Positions 48,130-58,026 are shown, counted from the stretch's first letter. The stretch is DNA of 64,000 nt from Lysobacteraceae bacterium P (GCA_005503055.1 SCOX01000001.1:806001-870000); one strand, 5' to 3'. Notes: generated by a model not told the origin, from the letters alone. Numbers and translations are program-made.

Positions 48130-49722
48130 TCAGGCTGCGCGGTAGTTGTCCTGCATCGGGTAGCGCCGCGCATAAAGCGCGAACGCCGCCGCTGCAAGGA
48201 AGGCGAATCCGGCGAAGAAGAACATGAGGAAGGCGTTCTCGCTCAGCCCGGTGGCGCCGATGTGCGAGGTGACGGCTTCATTGCGCACGCCTGCATTGGT
48301 GAGCAGCACCCACAGGCTGCCGAAGGTGCTGGCCAGATACCAGAAGGCCATGATGACGCCCTTCATCGCATGCGGCGCCTGGCTGTAGGCGAACTCCAGC
48401 GCCGTGGCCGACACCAGCACCTCGCCGAAGGTGAGCAGCGCGTACGGCAGGATCTGCCACGCCAGCGACACCGGATCGCCGCCGTCGATGTAGAGCTGGA
48501 TCAGGCCCGCGACGACCCACGCCAGCCCGGAGAACGCGATACCCGCGCCCATGCGGCGCAGCGCGGTCGGCTCGAAACCCATGCGCTTGAGCGCCGGATA
48601 CAGCACCAGGTTGTTGAACGGGATCAGCAGCATTACCAGCGCGGGGTTCAGCGCCTGCATCTGCGCGGCGTCCTTCACCAGCCAGCTCGGCCACCACCAG
48701 CTGTCGTGCGGCATCGCCATGGTGTTGCCCTGCAGCACCCACGTGGACGCCTTCTGGTCGAACAACGACCAGAACGGCGTGGTCAGCGCGAAGACGATGA
48801 GGATGCGCAGGACGGCGCGCACACCGTCGACGGCCGCGTCGGGATGCTCACCGCGGGCACGATCGAGCTGCATCGACGTGCCCCACCCGCCGAAGGCGAT
48901 GACGAAGCCCAGCGCCAGGCACGCGGCCTTGACGAAGCCCATCTGCGGAATGAGCAGCAGCGAGACGATCGCCAACATGCCGCCGATGCCCGCCACGACC
49001 AGCCCCGCGCGACCCGGCCCCGGCGCCAGCAGCGCGGTGCGCGCCACGTGCAGGAACGAATGCGGGTCGGCCTGCGTCGGCGGCACGTTGATGTACTGCT
49101 TGCGCCCCAGCCAGAAGATGAAGGTCGCGATGAACATCAGGATGCCCGGGATGCCGAAGGCCACCGCCGGACCGTAATGGCGCAGGAAGATCGGCGACAA
49201 CAGCGAGGCGAAGAAGCTGCCGAAGTTGATGATCCAGTAGAACGCGTCGAAGACGACCTTGGCCTTGTCCTTGTTCGACTGGTCGAACTGATCGCCGCAG
49301 AACGACACCACCAGCGGTTTGATGCCGCCCGACCCCAGCGCGATGAGGAACAGGCCGGTGTAGAAGCCGGTCGCATTGCTCTCGAACAGCGCCAGGCATG
49401 CATGGCCGGCGCAGTAGATCAGCGAGAACCACAGGATTGTGTGGTACTTGCCGAAGAAGCGGTCGGCCAGCCAGCCGCCCAGCAGCGGGAAGAAGTACAC
49501 GCCGATGACGAAGGTGTGGAAGACGTCCTTGGCGGCCGTGTCGCGCTCTGCGCCCGCGGGCAGGTAGCCCAGCAGCACCGAACTGATCAGGAACGGCACC
49601 AGGATGTTGCGCATGCCATAGAAGCTGAAGCGCTCGCAGGCTTCGTTGCCGATGATGAAGGGAACCTGGCGCGGAAACTTCGAGGTGCTGTCGGCGGGCG
49701 CTGCGCTTGCGGGAATCGTCAT
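48130..49722 (-). CDS. Proton-dependent oligopeptide transporter (POT/PTR family)
   Basis: 530 residues and about 12-14 membrane helices. It has the POT signature ExxERFSFYGM (NEACERFSFYGMR), GSGGIKPLVVSFCGDQF and FYWIINFGSFFASLLSP. It imports di- and tripeptides with protons. ATG 49722 is chosen; upstream in-frame codons lack hydrophobic or conserved sequence. Peptide uptake suits a proteolytic Lysobacter-like lifestyle. Confidence 0.93.
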   Translation of the reverse strand: MTIPASAAPADSTSKFPRQVPFIIGNEACERFSFYGMRNILVPFLISSVLLGYLPAGAERDTAAKDVFHTFVIGVYFFPLLGGWLADRFFGKYHTILWFSLIYCAGHACLALFESNATGFYTGLFLIALGSGGIKPLVVSFCGDQFDQSNKDKAKVVFDAFYWIINFGSFFASLLSPIFLRHYGPAVAFGIPGILMFIATFIFWLGRKQYINVPPTQADPHSFLHVARTALLAPGPGRAGLVVAGIGGMLAIVSLLLIPQMGFVKAACLALGFVIAFGGWGTSMQLDRARGEHPDAAVDGVRAVLRILIVFALTTPFWSLFDQKASTWVLQGNTMAMPHDSWWWPSWLVKDAAQMQALNPALVMLLIPFNNLVLYPALKRMGFEPTALRRMGAGIAFSGLAWVVAGLIQLYIDGGDPVSLAWQILPYALLTFGEVLVSATALEFAYSQAPHAMKGVIMAFWYLASTFGSLWVLLTNAGVRNEAVTSHIGATGLSENAFLMFFFAGFAFLAAAAFALYARRYPMQDNYRAA

Positions 49723-49800
49723 CCGGTTCTGCCTGTGCTCGTGATCGCCGCGATTCCGTTCGCCCGGCGGGGTCGCCCGGCCGGATCTCGCGGCGGCGGA

Positions 49801-49828
49801 CAAAAAACAGGCGGAGGCACGCTCCGCC
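49801..49828 (-). terminator. Intrinsic terminator in the 290-bp gap before the lipoprotein gene end
   Basis: Stem GGCGGAG/CTCCGCC with a 5-nt loop (49810-49828), followed on the minus strand by TGTTTTTTG. It lies about 185 nt beyond the stop at 50013 and upstream of the transporter gene. It probably ends that transcript. The rest of 49723-50012 shows no gene. Confidence 0.75.
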
Positions 49829-50012
49829 GTGCCCGGAGAGTATCAAGGCGGGCGGCGACGGCGAAGACTTGATTCATCGGCGCGGTTCGGCCGTGCGCCG
49901 GAACCGCCGCGAGGGGACCTCGAACGCGGGGTCGTCTTTGCGAAATCAGGCGCCAGCCCTCCCGCGGCGCGGGACGGGCTGGGTCATGGGGACACCGAGG
50001 TGGCGTGCGCGC

Positions 50013-50873
50013 TTACTTCGCGATGTCCGCCGCGTCGTCCAGCGAACCGGCGTCCTGGCTTTCCTCGGCCAGGTCCGCCGCGTCGTCCAGCGAACCGTCG
50101 CCCGCGTCTTCCACCGCGTCGGCCGATTCCGCGTCGGCAGCTCCTTGCACCTCCAGCGTGTACTGGAAGTTCTGCATCGCCTGGCGCGCGCCCTCGCGGT
50201 AACCGGCGGCGATGGCCAGCGTGTGCTCGCCCGGCGGCAGCGGCTTGAGCATCAGCCAATAGCCGTCGGAGGCGGCGACAGGCGCATCGGTGGATGCCGC
50301 GAAACAGGTGCGGCCGGCCACGCGCATGCGTTGAAGCTCGCCGATCGGGCGGCCGTCCAGCAGCACCAGGCCGCTGACGACGTGATCGGCCAGGCGCGCC
50401 GCCTGGCCCTGCTTGTCCTGGCACGTCGCGGGCGGCGCGTCCGTCGCGCCCACTTCACCGGTGGCGACGATCCAGTTCATCACCGGCACGAACAGATGCG
50501 TGTCCGCCGGGATCGTGCAATGGCGCACGGCGCCGAAGCTGCCGTCGGTGCCGGCCAGGAACCACACCGGACCCTCCTGGTGCATCGCGCAGCGGCTGCC
50601 GTCGACGTCCTGGAACGGCGCCTTCCCCTCGAAGCGTCCCGCCCATGTCCACCAGCGCTGCGACCACTGCCCCTGGTCCAGATCCGCCACGCCGGCATCG
50701 GCGGGGATCCAGCGATCGGACAGGTTCACCACCGGCGCCGGCGGCGGGGCGTCCGGTTGCTTGGCCCAGCCCATCTCCTCGCGGATGTCCTGCACTTCCT
50801 TGCAGCCGGCGACCGACAACACGGCCGCCAGACACGCCGCAGCCAGCGCGGCGGAACGAAGCTTCATGCCCAT
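50013..50873 (-). CDS. Lipoprotein of unknown function with acidic repeat tail
   Basis: 286 residues from ATG 50873 (GAGGGG 9 nt upstream); a second ATG at 50867 is also possible. The signal peptide ends in lipobox VAGC. The mature domain has WSQRWWTWAGRFEG, DGSRCAMHQEGPVWFLAG and LFVPVMNW, a Trp-rich fold I cannot assign. The C-terminus is a highly acidic tail with two copies of GSLDDAADxAxE-type sequence, encoded by a 25-bp exact direct repeat 48 bp apart. It overlaps the GST gene before it. Confidence 0.75.
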   Translation of the reverse strand: MGMKLRSAALAAACLAAVLSVAGCKEVQDIREEMGWAKQPDAPPPAPVVNLSDRWIPADAGVADLDQGQWSQRWWTWAGRFEGKAPFQDVDGSRCAMHQEGPVWFLAGTDGSFGAVRHCTIPADTHLFVPVMNWIVATGEVGATDAPPATCQDKQGQAARLADHVVSGLVLLDGRPIGELQRMRVAGRTCFAASTDAPVAASDGYWLMLKPLPPGEHTLAIAAGYREGARQAMQNFQYTLEVQGAADAESADAVEDAGDGSLDDAADLAEESQDAGSLDDAADIAK

Positions 50874-51493
50874 TCGGTCAACCCCTCGCGTTCGTAGAGC
50901 GTGCGGAACGACGGTCGCGCCTTCATGCGCTGCGCGAGCGCGGCCAGATGCGGCCAGCTGTCGCCCGATCGGGGCATGCTGCGGGTCCAGCGCAACAGCA
51001 TCGTCAGATAGAAGTCCGCCGCGCTCAGGCGTTCGCCGAGCAGGTACGGACCGTTCGCCGCCAGGTGCGCGTCCAGCCGCTCCCAGGTCGCTTCGATGCG
51101 GCGACGCGCGCCGTCCTGCACGAGCTCGGTGCGTTCGGCGTCGATGTCGTGCGGATGCCACCACAGCCGCAGCGGCGACTGCAGGGTGTTGGCCAGGTTG
51201 AGCACCCACTGCAGGTAGGCGCCGCGCTGCGGGTCGTCGAGCGCCGGCGCCAGCCCGGCTTGCGGATGGCGGTCGGCGACGTGCAGCACCAGCGCGGCCG
51301 CTTCGTACAGCGGCTTGCCGTCGACCACCAGCGTGGGCACCACGCCGTTGGGATTGAGCGCGAGGTATTCGGAACTCTTCTGCTGGCCCGCCTTGGTATC
51401 GACCAGACGCAGCTCGTGCGGCGCCTCCAGCTCGATCAGCAGCCAATGGACCACCAGACTCGCCGCCCCCGGCGAGTAGTACAGGCTGTACAT
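50864..51493 (-). CDS. Glutathione S-transferase family protein
   Basis: 209 residues from ATG 51493, with GGGGGA upstream. The N-terminal thioredoxin fold includes LYYSPGAASLVVHWLLIELEAP and GVVPTLVVDGKPLYEAAALV. The C-terminal helical domain includes YLLGERLSAADFYLTML. The SPGAAS opening is typical of the beta/GstB-like class, with Ser or Tyr as possible catalytic residue. It overlaps the following lipoprotein gene and is divergent from ligD. Confidence 0.9.
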   Translation of the reverse strand: MYSLYYSPGAASLVVHWLLIELEAPHELRLVDTKAGQQKSSEYLALNPNGVVPTLVVDGKPLYEAAALVLHVADRHPQAGLAPALDDPQRGAYLQWVLNLANTLQSPLRLWWHPHDIDAERTELVQDGARRRIEATWERLDAHLAANGPYLLGERLSAADFYLTMLLRWTRSMPRSGDSWPHLAALAQRMKARPSFRTLYEREGLTEWA

Positions 51494-51655
51494 GCGACAT
51501 TCCCCCGGAACGAGGCGGCATGATCGCACGCGTACGCGCGCCGCCAAGTGCCGCCGCGCGCAGAGTGTTACCGCCGTCGCCAATGCCGCGCGATTTCGCG
51601 CCGCGTCCACCCGCGCGGGCGGAAGGTGGACACCCTGCCCCGTGCACGCCCCGCG

Positions 51656-54205
51656 ATGACCCTGACGGAATACCGCCGCAAGCGGCAGTTCACCAAGACC
51701 CGCGAACCCGAACCCGGCAAGCGCCTGCCGCAGGGCAAGCGGGCGATCTTCGTCGTGCAGCTGCACCACGCCAGCCGCCGCCACTACGACTTCCGCCTGC
51801 AGATCGGCGATGCGCTCAAGAGCTGGGCGGTCCCCAAGGGCCCCAGCTACGACCCGAACGTGAAGCGCATGGCGGTCGAAGTCGAGGACCATCCCGTGGA
51901 TTACGCCGCCTTCGAAGGCGAGATCCCGAAAGGCCACTACGGCGGTGGTCACGTCGCCCAGTTCGATCATGGCGTGTGGGCGACCGAATACGACGCGGAG
52001 GCGCAACTGGCCAAGGGCCACCTGCGTTTCGAACTGTTCGGCGACAAGCTCAAGGGCGGTTGGCACCTGGTGCGATCGGGCAAGCCGGCGCGCCAACCGC
52101 AGTGGCTGCTGTTCAAGGACAAGGACGAATACGCCGGCACGCTGGAGGCCGACGACCTGCTCGCCGACGTCACTCCGCCACCGGAGGAGGACGCCAAGCG
52201 CGCCGGACGCGGCAAGGCCGTGCGCAAGCGCCGCAGCGAGGTCCCCGTGCAGGCCGCCTCGAAGCGCCACGACTGGGCGAAGCTGGCGATGAAACTTCCC
52301 GGCGCGCGCAAGGCCGCCGCGCCGACGGAGTTCTTCGCACCGCAACTGGCCAAGCTCGGCGACTCGCCGCCGGAAGGCGAGCAGTGGCTGCACGAGATCA
52401 AATGGGACGGCTACCGCATCGTCACCACCATCGCGAAAGGCAAGGCGCACCTCTGGTCGCGCAACGCGCTCGACTGGACCGGCAAGGTGCCGGAGATCAC
52501 CGGGGCGCTGGAAGCGCTGGGTCTGAAGTCGGCCGCGCTGGACGGCGAACTCATCGCCGGCAGCGGCACGCGCGACGACTTCAACCTGCTGCAGGCGACG
52601 CTGTCGGGCGAACGCCAGGGCACGCTCTCGTACGCCCTGTTCGACCTGCTGCACATCGACGGCGTCGATATCGCCGATGCGCCCCTGCTCGAACGCAAGG
52701 CGCTGCTGGAAAAATTGCTGGGCGGCGGCACGCGCCATCTGTCGTACAGCTCGCACGCGCTGGGCGACGGCGCGCAGGCGTTCGAACTGGCCGGCGAACA
52801 GCACTTCGAAGGCATCATTTCCAAACGCGCCGACCGCCCCTACCACCCCGGTCGCGGCGACGACTGGCGCAAGACCAAGTCGCTGCACAGCGACGAATAC
52901 GCCGTGGTCGGGTGGACCGCGCCGAAGGGCAACCGCAGCGGTTTCGGTTCGCTGCTGCTCGCCCGACCCGACAAACGCCACGGCTGGGCCTACGTCGGAC
53001 GCGTCGGCAGCGGCTTCTCCGACACGCTCATCAAGGACATCAGCAAACGCCTGGGCCGCGCCGGCGCAAAGGAACCGACCGTTTTCGTGCCCGAGAACGA
53101 CACCGACCTGCGCAGCGCCAAGTGGTTCGAACCGCGCTTCGTGGTGGAGGTGAACTTCCGCGGCGTCGGCGGCCAGGGCCTGCTGCGCCAGCCCTCGCTG
53201 AAGGCGATACGCGACGACAAGACCATCGAGGATCTGGGCGACAGCGATCGCGGTCCGGCGAAAGCCGCAGGTTCTGCGCGCGAGAAGAAGGCCACGAAGA
53301 AATCGGCGAAGAAAACCCCGGCCACGTCCAAGACACGCACACCGCCCAAGCTCAGCAGCCCGGCCAAGGTGCTCTATCCCGACGACGGCTACACCAAGCT
53401 CGACGTCGCCAACTACTACACGGCGGTGATGGATCACCTGTTGCCCGAGATCGCCGGCCGCCCGCTGTCGATCATCCGCTGCCCGGCGGGCACCGGAAAA
53501 CCCTGCTTTTTCCAGAAGCACTACACGCCGGGGTTGGAACTGGTCGACTTCGAACGCCTCAAGGAAGAAGCCGGGAACAACGCCAACTACCTCGTCGCCA
53601 ACGACGCCGCCGCGGTGATGGAGCTGGTTCAGTTCAACTCGCTCGAATTCCACCCCTGGGGCTCGCACGCGGACGACCCCGACCGCGCCGACCGCGTCGT
53701 GTTCGACCTCGACCCGGGCCCGGACGTGCCTTTCGCCGAGGTCAAGCGCGCCGCGGTCGACGTGCGCAAACGGCTTGCCGAACTCGAACTGGAGTCCTTC
53801 CTGCGCACCACCGGCGGCAAGGGCCTGCACGTCGTCGTTCCGCTCAATCCCGGCAATGACTGGTCGCGGGTCAAACGCTTCGCGCAGAGCTTCGCCGAAG
53901 TGATGGCGCAATCGGAACCGGACCGGTTCCTTTCCGTATCGAGCAAGCGTCTTCGCAACAAACGCATTTTCGTCGACTACCTGCGCAACGGCCGCGGCGC
54001 CACGGCGGTGGCGTCCTACTCCCTGCGCGCACGACCGCGCGCACCGGTGGCGATACCGCTGGCGTGGAGCGAATTGTCGAAGCTCAAGCGCGGAGACGCG
54101 TTCACGATCGCGGACGTACCCGCGCGACTGAAGCGACGCAGGAAGGATCCCTGGGCGGGGATCGAGAAGTTGAAGCAGGATCTGGGGCGTCTGGTGACGG
54201 AGTGA
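51656..54205 (+). CDS. ligD: DNA ligase D (NHEJ ligase, three domains)
   Basis: 849 residues from ATG 51656. The N-terminal 3'-phosphoesterase domain (about 1-160) has LHHASRRHYDFRLQ and GHYGGGHV. The central ATP-dependent ligase (about 215-520) has nucleophile Lys249 in EIKWDGYR, then LDGELIAG and EGIISKR. A Lys-rich linker covers about 535-565. The C-terminal primase-polymerase (565-849) has catalytic Asp684/Asp686 in FDLDPGP. The order PE-ligase-Pol is the Pseudomonas type. It works with Ku, encoded 7.9 kb downstream, in non-homologous end joining. Confidence 0.97.
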   Translation: MTLTEYRRKRQFTKTREPEPGKRLPQGKRAIFVVQLHHASRRHYDFRLQIGDALKSWAVPKGPSYDPNVKRMAVEVEDHPVDYAAFEGEIPKGHYGGGHVAQFDHGVWATEYDAEAQLAKGHLRFELFGDKLKGGWHLVRSGKPARQPQWLLFKDKDEYAGTLEADDLLADVTPPPEEDAKRAGRGKAVRKRRSEVPVQAASKRHDWAKLAMKLPGARKAAAPTEFFAPQLAKLGDSPPEGEQWLHEIKWDGYRIVTTIAKGKAHLWSRNALDWTGKVPEITGALEALGLKSAALDGELIAGSGTRDDFNLLQATLSGERQGTLSYALFDLLHIDGVDIADAPLLERKALLEKLLGGGTRHLSYSSHALGDGAQAFELAGEQHFEGIISKRADRPYHPGRGDDWRKTKSLHSDEYAVVGWTAPKGNRSGFGSLLLARPDKRHGWAYVGRVGSGFSDTLIKDISKRLGRAGAKEPTVFVPENDTDLRSAKWFEPRFVVEVNFRGVGGQGLLRQPSLKAIRDDKTIEDLGDSDRGPAKAAGSAREKKATKKSAKKTPATSKTRTPPKLSSPAKVLYPDDGYTKLDVANYYTAVMDHLLPEIAGRPLSIIRCPAGTGKPCFFQKHYTPGLELVDFERLKEEAGNNANYLVANDAAAVMELVQFNSLEFHPWGSHADDPDRADRVVFDLDPGPDVPFAEVKRAAVDVRKRLAELELESFLRTTGGKGLHVVVPLNPGNDWSRVKRFAQSFAEVMAQSEPDRFLSVSSKRLRNKRIFVDYLRNGRGATAVASYSLRARPRAPVAIPLAWSELSKLKRGDAFTIADVPARLKRRRKDPWAGIEKLKQDLGRLVTE

Positions 54206-54280
54206 GTGGTGGACCCGAGCGGCGCAGCCGATCGGAAGCTTTGCTTCCGCCTTGGCACAGAGCAAAGAGTCAAGAGCCAA

Positions 54281-54370
54281 GATCAAGATCGGTTCCAGCT
54301 TTCGCTGGAATGACGTGATGGGGCGGAGGGCGTGACAGCCTGGATCGCGGCCTTCGCCGGGATGGCGGTG
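54281..54370 (+). repeat. Two diverged REP-like palindromes
   Basis: The first is ttccagc-tttc-gctggaa-tgac at 54293-54313. The second, gcggccttcgccgggatgg at about 54347-54366, follows after roughly 33 nt. Both resemble the gtcatcccc...gggat family. They fill the 224-bp gap between ligD and the convergent MFS gene, which otherwise shows no gene. Confidence 0.65.
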
Positions 54371-54429
54371 ATTTTCCGGACGCTGTGACTGTTGGAATCC
54401 CATCGCCCCAAATCACGCCTAGCCCCAAA

Positions 54430-56085
54430 TCACACCATCGCGTTAGCGCCCGCCTCCGGCGAAGCCAGAACCGCCCCCGGCGCACCGCCGACGAAATGCC
54501 GAACCGCCGGCCTCGTCCCCGGCTCCAACAACGCCACGATCGCATCCTGCAACCGATGCTCATCCTGCGTCACACGCTCGTGCTGGCGCAGATGCTCCAA
54601 CCACGAACAATCGACGAAGTGCTCCATGTACACCCCAGGCGCCGCCGTATCCTCGGCCACCCCCCAACTCACCGCACCATTGCGACGACGCCCCCGCCCG
54701 AGCGTGCGCATCAGCGCCAGGAACTCATCGCGACGTTCCAACCGCACGCGGTACTCGATCGCCACCAGCACCGGACCGCGGTCGCCCGACACATCGTGGC
54801 CGACGATGGGTTGCGGCCAGTGACCGGACGGCGTGACGTCCACCTGCGCCGCCGCGCCCAACCGATAGCGCAGGCCGAACCATGCCGCGAACATCGTTCC
54901 CGCCGCAGCGACCAGCAACGCACGCGGCGTGCCGATCGCCTGCGCGAGCGTGCCCCAGCCCAGGCTGCCCAGCGCGAGCCCGGCCGAGAACACCACGATG
55001 TACAGCGACAGTGCACGTGCACGCACCCACGCCGGCACCGAGGTCTGCGCCGCAATCTGCAATGACGACAGCACCGTGATCCACGCCAGGCCGTTGACCA
55101 GCGAAATCGGATACAGCACACGGACATCCCGTACCAGCGCCAACGCCGCGATGCAGCCGGCGTACGCCAGCGTGGCCACAAACACCAGGCGATCGCTGTC
55201 GACCCGATGCCGAAGGCGCGGCAGCCACAGCGCACCGGCGATCGCGCCGACACCCACGCACCCCAGCAGCAGACCGTACGCACCCGCGCTCGCGTGCAAT
55301 TCCTGCCGCACCACGATGGGCAACAGCGCCGACAGCGCGCTGGCGAAGAGGAAGAAGCTCGCCGCCTTCACCAGCACCGCCTGCAACACGGTCGCCTGTC
55401 GCGCATAGCGCCATCCCGCGCGCAGCGCCACGCCGAAGGTTTCAGGCGGCAACGCGGTCGCGACGGGCGCTCGCTTCCAGCGCCACAGCACCAGCATGAC
55501 GCCGAGGAAGGACGCGGCATTGATGGCGAACGCCCAGGCCACGCCGGCACGCGCGACGATCAATCCGCCGATGGCGGGGCCGATCGCACGCGCGATGTTC
55601 ATGCTCAGCGAACCCAGCGCGACGGCGGAGCCGAGCATCGCGTGCGGCACCAGCTCCGGCGTGGTCGCCTGTTGCGCGGGCATCGCCATCGCCGCCCCGA
55701 TGCCCAGCGCGAACGTCAGCGCGACGAGCGTCCACGGCGTCATTTGTCCCGATTGCGCGAGCAGGGCCAACGCCGTGGCGACCAGGAACATCCATAACTG
55801 CGCGACGATCAGGTAGCGGCGCCGATCCACGATGTCCGACAACGTGCCGGCGAAGATCGCCAGCAGCACCACCGGCAGCGTCGTCGCCGATTGCACCGCC
55901 GCCACCATGAACGGCGAGCCGGTGGTCTCGGCCATCACCCACGCCGCGGCGACGTCGTGGATCGACGTGCCCACGTTGCCGGCGAGGATGGCCAACCAGA
56001 GCGCGCGGAAGGTGGACACGCGCAGCGGGGACCACGGGCCGGTGGCGTCCTTCGCGTTCGCGTCGGGTCCTGAGGTTACTGTCAC
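54430..56085 (-). CDS. MFS exporter of the transmembrane secretion effector (MFS_3) family
   Basis: 551 residues from GTG 56085. The N-terminal about 410 residues form a 12-helix MFS (LAILAGNVGTSIHDVAAAWVM; DRRRYLI loop; GLAWITVLSSLQIAAQTSVP) like EntS/MFS_3 exporters. The C-terminal about 110 residues are soluble (VAIEYRVRLERRDEFLALM, GVYMEHFVDCSWLEHLRQHERVT), resembling an antibiotic-biosynthesis monooxygenase-type ferredoxin-like fold. This fusion is common in the family. The cargo is unknown. It is convergent with ligD. Confidence 0.88.
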   Translation of the reverse strand: MTVTSGPDANAKDATGPWSPLRVSTFRALWLAILAGNVGTSIHDVAAAWVMAETTGSPFMVAAVQSATTLPVVLLAIFAGTLSDIVDRRRYLIVAQLWMFLVATALALLAQSGQMTPWTLVALTFALGIGAAMAMPAQQATTPELVPHAMLGSAVALGSLSMNIARAIGPAIGGLIVARAGVAWAFAINAASFLGVMLVLWRWKRAPVATALPPETFGVALRAGWRYARQATVLQAVLVKAASFFLFASALSALLPIVVRQELHASAGAYGLLLGCVGVGAIAGALWLPRLRHRVDSDRLVFVATLAYAGCIAALALVRDVRVLYPISLVNGLAWITVLSSLQIAAQTSVPAWVRARALSLYIVVFSAGLALGSLGWGTLAQAIGTPRALLVAAAGTMFAAWFGLRYRLGAAAQVDVTPSGHWPQPIVGHDVSGDRGPVLVAIEYRVRLERRDEFLALMRTLGRGRRRNGAVSWGVAEDTAAPGVYMEHFVDCSWLEHLRQHERVTQDEHRLQDAIVALLEPGTRPAVRHFVGGAPGAVLASPEAGANAMV

Positions 56086-56121
56086 GTTCGCACCGCCTCA
56101 TCGTCGCGCAGCAAACAGGCC

Positions 56122-56150
56122 GTCGTCCCCGCACAGGCGGGGATCCAACC
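56122..56150 (+). repeat. REP-like palindrome
   Basis: gtccccgc-acag-gcggggatcc between the LysR stop and the MFS start is a member of the same family as 33398 and 39308. Nothing else is evident in the 165-bp gap. Confidence 0.7.
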
Positions 56151-56250
56151 ACGTGCGCATCGGCGCACTGCGGAATGGCGGCTGTTCGACTGTGTCGAAG
56201 ATCAGCACCATGCCCACGCAGCTCATCGCGCGCCACACCCGATCGGGGGA

Positions 56251-57162
56251 TCAACCCGCCGCCCAGGGCGCCTTTTCGAACTTCTTGACCAGGTGTTCGA
56301 TGAGCACCTGCACGCGCGCCGGTCGCACGCGCCCGGGCGGCGTCACCACGTGCAGTGCGATCGGCGGCGGCGCCCAGTCGGGCAACACGACTTCGAGCTT
56401 CCCGGCCTTGAGTTCGCGCCACACCAGGAACTCGGGCTGCAAGGCCACGCCCAACCCCGCCAGCAACGCCGGATTGAGCGCTTCGGCGTTGTTCACGCGC
56501 AGCGGCGCGGGAACGCTGATCGAGAAGTCGCCATGCTTGCGGTGGTGGAACCGCCACGCGTTGCCGAAGCGCGACAGCGTGTAGAACAGCGCGTTGTGCT
56601 GTGCCAGTTCGCGCGGATGGCGCGGGCGGCCATGCGCGTCGAGGTACGCGGGCGCGGCGACCAGCATCACGCGAACGCCGCACAAGCGGCGCGCGAGCAG
56701 GCTCGAATCGGCCAGCGCCGAAATGCGCAGCGCCAGGTCGAAGCCGCCGCCGACCAGATCGACCAGGCCGTCGTCGAAATCGACCTCCAGCGACACCTCC
56801 GGATGGCGCGCCATGAACTCGGGCAGCAGCGGCGCGAGATGCTCGACACCGAAGGACATCGGCACCGCCATGCGCACCGTGCCGCGCGGACTGGTCGCCT
56901 GCGCGGTGATTTCGGCCTCGACCGCCTCGCCCTCGGCGAGGATGCGGCTGGCCCGTTCCAGCGCGCCGCGTCCGCTTTCGGTCAGCGACATGCGCCGCGA
57001 CGTGCGGTGGAACAGGACGGTCTTCAGGCGCGACTCCAGCCGGGTGATCGCCTTTGACACCGTGGCCTGCGACAGCGTGAGCTCGTTGGCGGCGCGGGCG
57101 AAAGAACCGGTTTCGGCGACCTTGGCGAAGATCGCCCAAGCTTCCAGGTCGGGCAGTTTCAT
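56251..57162 (-). CDS. LysR family transcriptional regulator
   Basis: 303 residues. The N-terminal helix-turn-helix is [32 protein letters not shown]. The C-terminal substrate-binding domain is from about residue 90 and includes [18 protein letters not shown]. It is divergent from the pirin gene with 143 bp between starts. That gap contains a perfect 8-bp inverted repeat, the likely operator, so it probably controls pirin and itself. It belongs to the AaeR/DsdC-like group by overall look; the effector is unknown. Confidence 0.92.
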   Translation of the reverse strand: MKLPDLEAWAIFAKVAETGSFARAANELTLSQATVSKAITRLESRLKTVLFHRTSRRMSLTESGRGALERASRILAEGEAVEAEITAQATSPRGTVRMAVPMSFGVEHLAPLLPEFMARHPEVSLEVDFDDGLVDLVGGGFDLALRISALADSSLLARRLCGVRVMLVAAPAYLDAHGRPRHPRELAQHNALFYTLSRFGNAWRFHHRKHGDFSISVPAPLRVNNAEALNPALLAGLGVALQPEFLVWRELKAGKLEVVLPDWAPPPIALHVVTPPGRVRPARVQVLIEHLVKKFEKAPWAAG

Positions 57163-57211
57163 GGCGTGCTCTTCATGGCGTGCATTTCACGGGTTGGATC
57201 CATCATGCAAG

Positions 57212-57245
57212 GAATGGAATTGATCATATTCGATCCGTTCCATTC
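57212..57245. promoter_or_regulatory. Inverted repeat between lysR and pirin, candidate LysR operator
   Basis: GAATGGAA (57212-57219) and TTCCATTC (57238-57245) are exact inverted copies, 18 nt apart. Between them lies gatc-atattc-gatc, a second smaller palindrome, which makes the site AT-rich against the background. It is 61 nt from the pirin ATG and 50 nt from the lysR ATG. Confidence 0.65.
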
Positions 57246-57305
57246 TCAGGCGGCCTGCGGACGCCTATCGTGGCGTCACTCCCCCACACAACCCGGAGCA
57301 GGACC

Positions 57306-58007
57306 ATGATCGAACGTCGCCCGTTCAACAGCCTGGGTGGAGCCAACCACGGTTGGCTCGATGCCAAGCACCATTTCTCGTTCGCCAGCTACCACGACGA
57401 CGCCCGCATGGGCTGGGGCGCGCTGCGGGTCTGGAACGATGACACCATCGCCGCCAACACCGGTTTCCCGCCGCATCCGCATTCGGACATGGAGATCATC
57501 ACCTACGTCCGCGATGGCGCGATCACCCACCAGGACAACCTGGACAACAAGGGCCGCACCGAAGCGGGCGACGTGCAGGTGATGAGCGCCGGCACCGGCA
57601 TCACGCACGCCGAGTACAACCTGGAAGCGGCGACCACGCGGATCTTCCAGATCTGGATCATCCCCGACGCCCGCGGCGGTGCGCCGACCTGGGGCAGCAA
57701 GCCCTTTCCGAAGGGCGATCGCTCCGGCAATTTCGTCACGCTGGCCAGCGGCATCGAAGGCGACGAGGACGCACTGCCGATCCGCGCCCACGCCCGCGTG
57801 CTGGGCCTGACGTTGAAGGCTGGGGAAACGGCGCAGTACGACTTCGGCGAGAACCGCTTCGGCTATCTCGTGCCGGCCAAGGGCACCATCGAAGTCAACG
57901 GCGTGCGCATCGAAGCGCGCGACGGTGCGGCGATGCGCAACGAAAGCGCCATCACCGTGACGGCGCTGGAAGATGCGGAAGTCGTGCTGGTGGATTCGGC
58001 GCCGTAA
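57306..58007 (+). CDS. Pirin family protein (YhhW-like quercetinase fold)
   Basis: A 233-residue bicupin. The metal ligands His57, His59, His101 and Glu103 (PPHPHSDMEI and GITHAEYN) are at the same numbers as in E. coli YhhW. It has the pirin opening RPFNSLGGANHGWLDAKHHFSF. YhhW has quercetin 2,3-dioxygenase activity in vitro. In vivo such genes, next to LysR regulators, are often redox or electrophile-stress responsive. A 12-bp stem hairpin follows the gene. Confidence 0.92.
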   Translation: MIERRPFNSLGGANHGWLDAKHHFSFASYHDDARMGWGALRVWNDDTIAANTGFPPHPHSDMEIITYVRDGAITHQDNLDNKGRTEAGDVQVMSAGTGITHAEYNLEAATTRIFQIWIIPDARGGAPTWGSKPFPKGDRSGNFVTLASGIEGDEDALPIRAHARVLGLTLKAGETAQYDFGENRFGYLVPAKGTIEVNGVRIEARDGAAMRNESAITVTALEDAEVVLVDSAP

Positions 58008-58026
58008 GCGACCGGCATCGATGCCG

